A stretch of 64,000 nucleotides of DNA. Origin: Pseudomonas koreensis. Its GTDB lineage: Bacteria; Pseudomonadota; Gammaproteobacteria; Pseudomonadales; Pseudomonadaceae. Below are positions 16,960 to 24,069 of this stretch, piece by piece. Both the position numbers and the translations under genes were made by a program. Position 1 is the stretch's first letter. Each line of letters opens with the position of its first letter. Location of the stretch: positions 1 through 64,000 of the forward strand of contig NZ_JAOEJU010000022.1 of assembly GCF_025447595.1 (NCBI RefSeq), written 5' to 3'. Under the pieces are notes generated by a model, which was not told the DNA's origin, searched no databases, and worked only from the letters and a program-made list of their open reading frames with translations.

Positions 16960-17757
16960 GTGGATAAGGTTCTGAACTTCAAACAAGGTCGCGTGCCGCT
17001 GCTGATCAGTATGCCCCACGCCGGTGTGCGCCTGACCCCGGCGGTCGAGGCCGGATTGATCCCGGACGCGAAAAGCCTGCCGGACACCGACTGGCACATT
17101 CCGCAGCTCTACGACTTCGCCGCCGAACTGGGCGCCAGCACGCTGGCGGCCGAGTACTCGCGATTCGTCATCGACCTGAACCGGCCGTCCGACGACAAAC
17201 CGCTGTACGCCGGCGCCACCACCGGTCTGTACCCGGCGACGCTGTTCGATGGCATTCCGTTGTTCAAGGAAGGCAAGGAGCCGTCGAAAGAAGAACGTGC
17301 GACGTATCTGGAGCAGATCTGGACGCCGTACCACCGCACCTTGCAGGAAGAGCTGGCGCGGCTGAAGGCCGAGTTCGGTTACGCGTTGCTGTTCGATGCG
17401 CATTCGATCCGTTCGGTGATCCCGCACCTGTTCGACGGCAAGCTGCCGGACTTCAACCTCGGCACCTTCAATGGCGCCAGTTGCGATCCACAACTGGCCA
17501 CGCAGCTGGAAGCAATCTGCGCCCGTCATAACGATTACAGCCACGTGCTGAACGGACGCTTCAAGGGCGGCCACATCACCCGTCACTACGGCAACCCGGC
17601 CGAGAACATCCACGCCGTGCAACTGGAGCTGGGCCAGTGCACTTACATGGAAGAGTTCGAACCGTTCCGCTACCGCGCCGATCTGGCCGAGCCGACGCGG
17701 GTGGTACTCAAGGAGCTGCTGCAGGGCTTGCTGGCTTGGGGACAGGCAAACTATTGA
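16960..17757 (+). CDS. hutG: N-formylglutamate deformylase
   Basis: A 265-residue N-formylglutamate amidohydrolase that releases formate to give L-glutamate, the last step of the HutF branch. Recognisable blocks are LLISMPHAGVRLTP near the N-terminus, DTDWHI, VIDLNRP and LLFDAHSIRS. The start is assigned to the GTG at 16960, 7 bp after AGGAG (16948-16952); upstream in-frame codons overlap hutI and would add non-family sequence. It is the last gene of the hut unit and is followed by a hairpin. Confidence 0.95.
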   Translation: MDKVLNFKQGRVPLLISMPHAGVRLTPAVEAGLIPDAKSLPDTDWHIPQLYDFAAELGASTLAAEYSRFVIDLNRPSDDKPLYAGATTGLYPATLFDGIPLFKEGKEPSKEERATYLEQIWTPYHRTLQEELARLKAEFGYALLFDAHSIRSVIPHLFDGKLPDFNLGTFNGASCDPQLATQLEAICARHNDYSHVLNGRFKGGHITRHYGNPAENIHAVQLELGQCTYMEEFEPFRYRADLAEPTRVVLKELLQGLLAWGQANY

Positions 17758-17769
17758 TTTGACGCTTAA

Positions 17770-17800
17770 ATGATCGCGTGCCGAGCGCGATCATTCTTCC
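17770..17800 (+). terminator. Hairpin terminator after hutG
   Basis: A perfect 9-bp stem ATGATCGCG/CGCGATCAT (17770-17778 and 17786-17794) starts 13 bp after the hutG stop. The following tract TCTTCC is only partly T-rich, so termination may be moderate. Confidence 0.65.
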
Positions 17801-17925
17801 TCCGGGAAATGAGGAAGCGAACTACGTGACTCTCAGATGTCGGCTACCGTTTTTCCGTCTCAAAAGAATTACCGTCTGCCTGGAACCTGTCTTTTTCGGC
17901 AGATGACTTCTTGGAAGACTCAATA

Positions 17926-18393
17926 ATGAAAGTAAAAGCAGCTTTAGCCCTGACGTTAAGCCTGTCGGCAATAAATGCCCAGGCACTCGAAATTGATCAT
18001 TGTCCTTTGCCTGAAAACATCAAGAACACTCGAGGTGTCTTCACGGCCAACACGGTCAGCCGACAGGGACAATGGGTAGGAACCGTCTCAGCCGTCCGGG
18101 TCAAAGGCGGGGACAGTTTTTCAGCCGAGTCTGTTGCATCATTCAATGGTGCCATTTTCTACTCGACGAAACCTGGTGGGGTCAGTCGCGGCATCTTGAG
18201 TCGGTGCCTGTATTCCACTCGCGACGGAGAGAAACTGGACATGTATTACCGCCCGGAGGTTCGTCCCGAACTGGCGGTGAGATTGCTTGATCTGAAAAGC
18301 TGGAAACTTCAGCCGGAATCCAAATCAGGTTTGCAAACCTATATATGCAAAAACAAGCAACAGGGCGGCTGTGTTTTTGCGCTTATTGACTAG
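17926..18393 (+). CDS. Small exported protein, possibly STY0301 family
   Basis: A 155-residue protein with a clear signal peptide (hydrophobic residues 4-18, cleavage near NAQA/LE). The mature part has paired cysteines (DHCPLP, SRCLYS, YICKNKQQGGC) and a W/F-rich middle that loosely fits the STY0301-like family of small periplasmic proteins of unknown role. The ATG at 17926 gives a full signal peptide; a TTG at 17911 would extend the N-region. Its codon use is clearly more AT-rich than all flanking genes (GTA, TTA, ATA, AAA codons), hinting at recent acquisition. It has its own position between the hut terminator and an ABC binding-protein gene. The function is unknown. Confidence 0.75.
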   Translation: MKVKAALALTLSLSAINAQALEIDHCPLPENIKNTRGVFTANTVSRQGQWVGTVSAVRVKGGDSFSAESVASFNGAIFYSTKPGGVSRGILSRCLYSTRDGEKLDMYYRPEVRPELAVRLLDLKSWKLQPESKSGLQTYICKNKQQGGCVFALID

Positions 18394-18558
18394 TGACGTC
18401 AGGTTTCCGTTTGATGGAGAGGGGCCGACAGTCGCTACCGTGCAAATCCCGGTCGCCACAGTTCGCTTTTCCCGCTCGTCTGCTGCGTAATGTTTCGGCC
18501 ACGGTGCAAGAAGACACCGATCCGAACAATAACCCGCTGCCGCACGAGACGATCCCAC

Positions 18559-19506
18559 ATGAAAAAACTGTTCACTCGTTGTGCGTTAATCTTTACCGGC
18601 AGTGCGCTGCTCAGCGCCGGCGCCATGGCTTCCGATGATGCGTCCTGCAAAACCGTGCGCATGGGCGTGGTCAACTGGACCGACGTGATCGCCACCAGCG
18701 GCATGGCCGATGTGCTGCTCAACGGCCTCGGCTATGAAAGCAAACAGACCAGCGCCGTACAGCAAATCATCTTCGCCGGCATCCGCGACAAACGCCTCGA
18801 TATTTTCCTCGGCTACTGGAAACCGGCGATGGACAAGAACATCGCGCCGTTCCTCGCCGCCAATCAGGTCAAGGTCATGGACAAGCCAAGCCTGGCCGAC
18901 GCTCAGGCAACACTGGCGGTTCCGGATTACGTGGCGGCCGCAGGGCTGAAGACCTTCGGCGACATCGCAAAATTCAAGGATCAGCTCGGCGGCAAGATCT
19001 ACGGCATCGAACCCGGCAGCGGCGCCAACACCACGATCAAGACCATGATCGAAACCAACCACTTCGGCCTGAAGGATTTCAAGATCATCGAATCCGGTGA
19101 GGCCGGCATGCTCGCCGCCGTGCAGCGGGCGGTGAACCGCAAGGAGTTCGTGGTATTCGTCGGCTGGACCCCGCACCCGATGAACATCAACATGAAAATC
19201 ACCTACCTGACCGGCAGCGAAGACGTCTACGGCCCGAACGAAGGCGCCGCCACTGTTTCTACGGTCACCGCGCCGGACTACGCCGAGCGCTGCCCGAACG
19301 TCCATCGATTGCTGGAAAACCTGACCTTCACCGCCGCCCAGGAAAGCCAGTTGATGGTGCCGATCATGGAGCGCAAGACACCTCAGGAAGTGGCGAAAAC
19401 CTGGCTGCGTGAACATCCCGAAGACCTGCAACGCTGGCTGGCGGGTGTCAGCAGTGTCGACGGCAAGGACGGCGTGGCCACGGTTCAGGCCAGCCTGAAA
19501 AACTGA
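18559..19506 (+). CDS. Orphan quaternary-amine ABC substrate-binding protein (choline/carnitine type)
   Basis: A 315-residue periplasmic OpuAC protein with a signal peptide to about residue 24 (SAGAMA/SDD). Tryptophans of a likely aromatic box sit in VVNWTDV, LGYWKP and FVGWTPHPMN, as in choline-, carnitine- and betaine-binding proteins (ChoX, CaiX, BetX). No permease or ATPase gene is adjacent; in Pseudomonas several such proteins share one CbcWV core encoded elsewhere. The stop TGA overlaps the next gene's ATG by one base, so it is translationally coupled to an esterase. The start ATG at 18559 gives the complete signal peptide. Confidence 0.88.
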   Translation: MKKLFTRCALIFTGSALLSAGAMASDDASCKTVRMGVVNWTDVIATSGMADVLLNGLGYESKQTSAVQQIIFAGIRDKRLDIFLGYWKPAMDKNIAPFLAANQVKVMDKPSLADAQATLAVPDYVAAAGLKTFGDIAKFKDQLGGKIYGIEPGSGANTTIKTMIETNHFGLKDFKIIESGEAGMLAAVQRAVNRKEFVVFVGWTPHPMNINMKITYLTGSEDVYGPNEGAATVSTVTAPDYAERCPNVHRLLENLTFTAAQESQLMVPIMERKTPQEVAKTWLREHPEDLQRWLAGVSSVDGKDGVATVQASLKN

Positions 19507-20423
19507 TGAGCACCTATCCACTCTCGCCGTCGATGATAGCGTTCGTCGCCAGCACCGAAGGTTTTGCCAGCGATGACAGCAGCCTCGGCGGATTGCGCAA
19601 ATCCTATGACGACATGTGCCGCGCCTTCACGCCCGAACGGCCGGCGGGTCTGGAGGTGGTGGATTTCCAGTTGAGCGGGGTGGCGGTGCGCTCGTATCGT
19701 CCGCCCGTCCAGCCATCGGCCAGTGGCTGGCCGTGCGTGTTGTATCTGCACGGCGGCGGTTGGGTGGTTGGCGGGCTGGACTCCCATGACTTCATCTGCT
19801 GCGAGCTGGCCATGGTGCTCGGGGCAATGGTGGTGGCGGTGGATTATCGGCTGGCGCCGGAGCATCCGTTCCCGGCCGGTTTCGAGGATTGCCTGAGCGT
19901 GTGGCGCGCGTTGCGCAGCGGGCCGTTCTGGTTCGATCCCGGAAGGATGCTGGTGGCGGGCGACAGCGCCGGAGGCAATCTGGCGGCGGCGCTGTGCCTG
20001 GCGCTGCGCGATGCCGGCGAGCCGCTGCCGGGCGCGCAGGTCTTGATCTATCCGGGGCTGGGAGGCGACGAGCAGTTACCGTCGCGCAGCGAATGCGCCG
20101 ATGCGCCGCTGCTCGCCAGCAGCGACGTCGATTGTTATCACGCCCTGTACCTGCGCGGCACCGCCAGACCGGACGCTTATGCGATGCCGTTGCTGGCCGA
20201 GGATTTCAGCGGCTTGCCCCCGGCGTGGATCGCCGTCGCGCAGTTTGATCCGCTGCGTGACGACGGCGTGTGCTACGCCGAACGGCTGAACGCAGCGGGC
20301 GTCGACGCGGCGCTGTACTTCGGCGAAGGGCTGGTTCACGGCTGCCTGCGGGCGCGGCATCAGGTCGCCGAGGTCGATCGTCTCTTTGAGAACCTGCTGG
20401 GGTTCATGGCTGACAAATTGTGA
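19506..20423 (+). CDS. Alpha/beta hydrolase, HSL-type esterase
   Basis: A 305-residue hydrolase of the hormone-sensitive-lipase group: oxyanion motif HGGGW at 82-86, nucleophile Ser154 in GDSAGG, Asp248 in FDPLRD and His278 in VHGC complete the triad. The segment VDYRLAPEHPFPA is diagnostic of the HSL branch. There is no signal peptide, so it acts in the cytoplasm. It overlaps the upstream binding-protein gene by one base, suggesting that the imported ligand is an ester (for example an acylated choline or carnitine) which this enzyme cleaves; that substrate is inference only. Confidence 0.9.
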   Translation: MSTYPLSPSMIAFVASTEGFASDDSSLGGLRKSYDDMCRAFTPERPAGLEVVDFQLSGVAVRSYRPPVQPSASGWPCVLYLHGGGWVVGGLDSHDFICCELAMVLGAMVVAVDYRLAPEHPFPAGFEDCLSVWRALRSGPFWFDPGRMLVAGDSAGGNLAAALCLALRDAGEPLPGAQVLIYPGLGGDEQLPSRSECADAPLLASSDVDCYHALYLRGTARPDAYAMPLLAEDFSGLPPAWIAVAQFDPLRDDGVCYAERLNAAGVDAALYFGEGLVHGCLRARHQVAEVDRLFENLLGFMADKL

Positions 20424-20527
20424 CAGCGCGCGGGCATGCTCATTGACGTAAATCGGGTTTATGATGCCGGACGGCAGAATAATAGAAGTCCCCCCAGGGA
20501 TGACCTCGACCCCTTACGGAGCGCGCA

Positions 20528-21499
20528 ATGCAGACTTTGTTTCCGCAGATCAAACCTCACGCACGGCACGATCTGGCCGTCGATGACACCCATACGCTGT
20601 ACGTCGACGAAAGCGGTTCACCGGAAGGTTTGCCGGTGGTGTTCATCCACGGAGGTCCCGGCGCCGGGTGCGACGCCCAGAGTCGCCGCTACTTCGATCC
20701 GAACCTGTATCGCATTGTCACCTTCGACCAGCGCGGTTGCGGTCGTTCCACGCCCCACGCCAGTCTGGAAAACAACACCACCTGGGATCTGGTCGAAGAC
20801 CTCGAGCGCATTCGTAAACATCTGGGCATTGATAAATGGGTGCTGTTCGGTGGTTCCTGGGGTTCGACCCTGGCGCTGGCCTACGCGCAGACCCACCCGG
20901 AGCGTGTGCATGGTCTGATCCTGCGCGGGATCTTTCTCTGCCGTCCGCAGGAAATCGAATGGTTCTACCAGGCTGGCGCCAGCCGTCTGTTCCCCGATTA
21001 CTGGCAGGACTACCTCGCGCCGATTCCGCTGGACGAGCGGGACGACCTGCTCAGTGCTTTCCACAAACGCCTGACCGGCAACGATCAGATCGCCCAGATG
21101 CACGCGGCCAAGGCCTGGTCGACCTGGGAAGGGCGCACCGCGACCCTGCGTCCGAATCCGCTGGTGGTCGACCGCTTCTCCGAGCCGCAGCGCGCCTTGT
21201 CGATCGCGCGGATCGAATGCCACTACTTCACCAACAATGCGTTCCTTGAGCCAAACCAGCTGATCCGCGACATGGGCAAGATCGCCCATCTACCGGGCGT
21301 GATCATCCATGGTCGCTACGACGTGATCTGCCCGCTCGACAACGCCTGGGAACTGCATCAGGCCTGGCCGAACAGCGAGCTCCAGGTGATCCGCGATGCC
21401 GGCCACGCTGCCTCGGAACCGGGCATCACCGATGCACTGGTGCGCGCCGCGAGCAAAATGGCCCGTCGTCTGCTCGACCTGCCGCCCGAAGAAGCATGA
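20528..21499 (+). CDS. pip: Proline iminopeptidase
   Basis: A 323-residue serine peptidase (family S33) that removes N-terminal proline from peptides in the cytosol. The alpha/beta-hydrolase features are HGGPG at 41-45, DQRGCGRS at 67-74, nucleophile Ser110 in GGSWGS, Asp in GRYDVICP and His in DAGHAASE. The length is typical. The ATG at 20528 follows ACGGAGCG. Its stop overlaps dtd by 4 bp, an arrangement conserved in pseudomonads. Confidence 0.95.
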   Translation: MQTLFPQIKPHARHDLAVDDTHTLYVDESGSPEGLPVVFIHGGPGAGCDAQSRRYFDPNLYRIVTFDQRGCGRSTPHASLENNTTWDLVEDLERIRKHLGIDKWVLFGGSWGSTLALAYAQTHPERVHGLILRGIFLCRPQEIEWFYQAGASRLFPDYWQDYLAPIPLDERDDLLSAFHKRLTGNDQIAQMHAAKAWSTWEGRTATLRPNPLVVDRFSEPQRALSIARIECHYFTNNAFLEPNQLIRDMGKIAHLPGVIIHGRYDVICPLDNAWELHQAWPNSELQVIRDAGHAASEPGITDALVRAASKMARRLLDLPPEEA

Positions 21500-21933
21500 A
21501 GGGTCTTTTGCAGCGCGTGAAAGGCGCGCGGGTCGAAGTGGCGGGCGAGGTGGTCGGCAGTGTCGATCAGGGTTTATTGGTGCTGGTGGCGGTCGAACCC
21601 GACGACACGCCGGCCAGCGCCGACAAACTTCTGCATAAGCTGCTTAACTATCGAGTGTTCAGTGACGCCGAGGGCAAGATGAATCTGTCCCTGGCGGATG
21701 TGGGCGGCGGGTTGCTGCTGGTCTCTCAGTTCACCCTCGCTGCCGACACCAAAAGCGGGTTGCGCCCGAGTTTCTCGACCGCCGCCCCTCCGGCGCTGGG
21801 CGAAGAATTATTCGACTATCTATTAAGCAAAGCGAAACAGATGCATGGCACAGTGGCATCAGGTAGATTCGGCGCGGATATGCAGGTGCACCTGGTCAAC
21901 GATGGCCCGGTAACCTTCCTGTTACAGACATGA
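21496..21933 (+). CDS. dtd: D-aminoacyl-tRNA deacylase
   Basis: A 145-residue enzyme that hydrolyses D-aminoacyl-tRNAs to prevent D-amino acid use in translation. The hallmark SQFTLAADT block (cross-subunit SQFT motif) is at about 77-85, and the C-terminal NDGPVTFLL carries the GP-cisP motif. The family length is about 145. Translational coupling to pip is shown by the ATGA overlap. The protein is cytosolic and dimeric by family. Confidence 0.96.
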   Translation: MKGLLQRVKGARVEVAGEVVGSVDQGLLVLVAVEPDDTPASADKLLHKLLNYRVFSDAEGKMNLSLADVGGGLLLVSQFTLAADTKSGLRPSFSTAAPPALGEELFDYLLSKAKQMHGTVASGRFGADMQVHLVNDGPVTFLLQT

Positions 21934-22254
21934 AAGCGCTTGAAACATCTTTTTAAGGGCTTTTCGACTGAAAACAGGGAATTTTCGCGATAAATACTTT
22001 GTTACCCCTGATGCGTTGTCACGCGGGCTACTAGATAATCGCGCGCTACGGGGATCAGCGTTCGTTGGTCCATTTTGACTTAGGTAGAGACTTGTCCGGA
22101 TCCGATTGGGGAATCATTTTGACCCAGCGGAGTCGGAACAATGCTCGCCAACTTGGCAAGGGTGCCCTGAAAGGTCGGTTTTTTTGTACCGAATCCCTCA
22201 CAGGCACTTCATCTGGCCGTTGGTTTATTGATCTGTTTTCGGCGAGGGTTGCTC
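21934..22254 (+). promoter_or_regulatory. Gene-free leader region before opgG
   Basis: This 321-bp gap has no open frame with gene character. It holds a short perfect dyad GCCAA-C-TTGGC (22147-22157) and a T-run (TCGGTTTTTTTG near 22175) without a convincing stem. It probably carries the opgGH promoter and a long untranslated leader, but I could not place a clear promoter. Confidence 0.4.
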
Positions 22255-24069
22255 GTGATTGTTAGTCCCTGTAATGCAGCAAAATTGTCTGCCAAACGCT
22301 TGCGCAGCGCTCTGGTAGCGGGCTCGGCAGTACTCTGCCTGCTCAGCGCCGGCCAGCTTTGGGCATTCAATCTTGACGATGTGTCGGCCAAGGCCAAAGA
22401 GCTGGCCGGGCAGAAGTTCGAAGCCCCGCGCAGCAACCTGCCGAACGAATTCCGTGAAATGAAATTCGCGGACTATCAGAAGATTCGTTTCCGCACCGAA
22501 AAAGCCGAATGGGCCGACCAGAAGAACCCGTTCAAGCTGTCCTTCTATCACCAGGGCATGCACTTCGATACGCCGGTGAAAATCAACGAAATCACCGCGA
22601 ACACCGTCGAAGAGATCAAATACGATCCTAGCCGTTTCGATTTCGGCGACCTGCAGTTCGATCCTAAGGCCACCGAACAACTGGGCTACGCCGGTTTCCG
22701 TGTCCTGTACCCGATCAACAAGGCTGACAAGCAAGACGAAATCATGACCATGCTGGGCGCGAGCTACTTCCGCGTCGTCGGCAAGGGTCACACCTACGGT
22801 CTGTCGGCCCGTGGCCTGGCGATCGACACCGCTCTGCCGTCCGGCGAAGAATTCCCGCGTTTTCGCGAGTTCTGGATTCAGCAGCCGAAGCCGGGTGACA
22901 AGCACCTGGTGATCTTCGCCCTGCTGGATTCGCCACGTGCGACCGGCGCCTACCGTCTGATCCTGCGTCCGGGCAGCGACACCATCGTCGACGTCAAGGG
23001 CCAGATGTACCTGCGTGACAAGGTCGGCAAGCTCGGCATCGCGCCGCTGACCAGCATGTTCCTGTTCGGCGCCAACCAGCCGTCGAAAGTGCTCAACTAC
23101 CGTCGTGAACTGCACGACTCCAGCGGTCTGTCGATCCATGCCGGCAACGGCGAGTGGATCTGGCGCCCACTGAACAACCCTAAACATTTGGCTGTCAGCC
23201 AGTTCAGCGTCGAGAACCCGCGTGGTTTCGGTCTGCTGCAACGTGGCCGTGACTTCAGCCACTACGAAGACCTCGATGATCGCTACGACAAACGCCCAAG
23301 CGCCTGGATCGAGCCGAAGGGCGACTGGGGCAAAGGCACCGTCGATCTGGTCGAGATCCCGACCGCCGACGAAACCAACGACAACATCGTTGCGTTCTGG
23401 AGCCCGGAAAAACTGCCGGAGCCTGGCCAGCCGCTGGACTTCGCCTACCGCATGCACTGGACCATCGACGAAGCCGCGCTGCACGCGCCGGACAGTGCCT
23501 GGGTCAACCAGACCCTGCGTTCGACCGGTGACGTCAAGCAATCGAACCTGATCCGTCAGCCGGATGGCAGCGTTGCCTACCTGGTCGACTTCGAAGGCCC
23601 GTCCCTGGCGGCCCTGGCCCCGGATGCGGACGTTCGCAGCCAGGTCAGCGTCGGCGACAACGCCGAACTGGTCGAGAACAGCGTGCGTTACAACCCGGAA
23701 ACCAAGGGCTGGCGCCTGACCCTGCGGATGAAGATCAAGGACGCGAGCAAGTCCACCGAGATGCGCGCGGCTCTGGTTCAGCCAGTGGTCACCGCTGATC
23801 TGGCCAAATCTTCGGTGCCGACGTCCAATTCGTCGGTAGCCAAAGCCGACAAGGTTGCCGCCAAGCAACAAGAGAAAGCCGACAAGGAAGCCAAGGCCGC
23901 CGAGGCCAAACAGGCCGACGCCAAGCCGGTTGCAGATGCCAAGGACAAGGCCAACAAAGACGCCAAGCAGCCAGCCGCTGCGGACGCGGCCCCAGCCACA
24001 CCGGAATCGGCACCGACTGAAGAAGTCCTGACCGAGACCTGGAGCTATCAGTTGCCTGCCGATGAGTAA
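22255..24069 (+). CDS. opgG: Osmoregulated periplasmic glucan biosynthesis protein G
   Basis: A 604-residue periplasmic protein needed for glucan backbone branching or release. The GTG at 22255 is preceded by GGCGAGGG and starts the MIVSPCN N-terminus; the hydrophobic signal runs to about residue 37 (LLSAGQLWA/FNLDD). The MdoG domain follows (FDTPVKINEIT, LGASYFRVVG, FREFWIQQP blocks). The last 80 residues or so are a low-complexity Ala/Lys/Asp-rich tail, unusual next to E. coli OpgG but common in Pseudomonas. It overlaps opgH by 8 bp, so the two are coupled. Confidence 0.95.
   Translation: MIVSPCNAAKLSAKRLRSALVAGSAVLCLLSAGQLWAFNLDDVSAKAKELAGQKFEAPRSNLPNEFREMKFADYQKIRFRTEKAEWADQKNPFKLSFYHQGMHFDTPVKINEITANTVEEIKYDPSRFDFGDLQFDPKATEQLGYAGFRVLYPINKADKQDEIMTMLGASYFRVVGKGHTYGLSARGLAIDTALPSGEEFPRFREFWIQQPKPGDKHLVIFALLDSPRATGAYRLILRPGSDTIVDVKGQMYLRDKVGKLGIAPLTSMFLFGANQPSKVLNYRRELHDSSGLSIHAGNGEWIWRPLNNPKHLAVSQFSVENPRGFGLLQRGRDFSHYEDLDDRYDKRPSAWIEPKGDWGKGTVDLVEIPTADETNDNIVAFWSPEKLPEPGQPLDFAYRMHWTIDEAALHAPDSAWVNQTLRSTGDVKQSNLIRQPDGSVAYLVDFEGPSLAALAPDADVRSQVSVGDNAELVENSVRYNPETKGWRLTLRMKIKDASKSTEMRAALVQPVVTADLAKSSVPTSNSSVAKADKVAAKQQEKADKEAKAAEAKQADAKPVADAKDKANKDAKQPAAADAAPATPESAPTEEVLTETWSYQLPADE

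Noticed and set aside
20424..20527. TTGACG...TATGAT as a sigma-70 promoter of pip
   Set aside because: The boxes are only 11 bp apart, too close for a functional -35/-10 pair.
22140..22190. Possible terminator or riboswitch in the opgG leader
   Set aside because: There is a T-run but no stable stem before it, and no known riboswitch core was recognisable.
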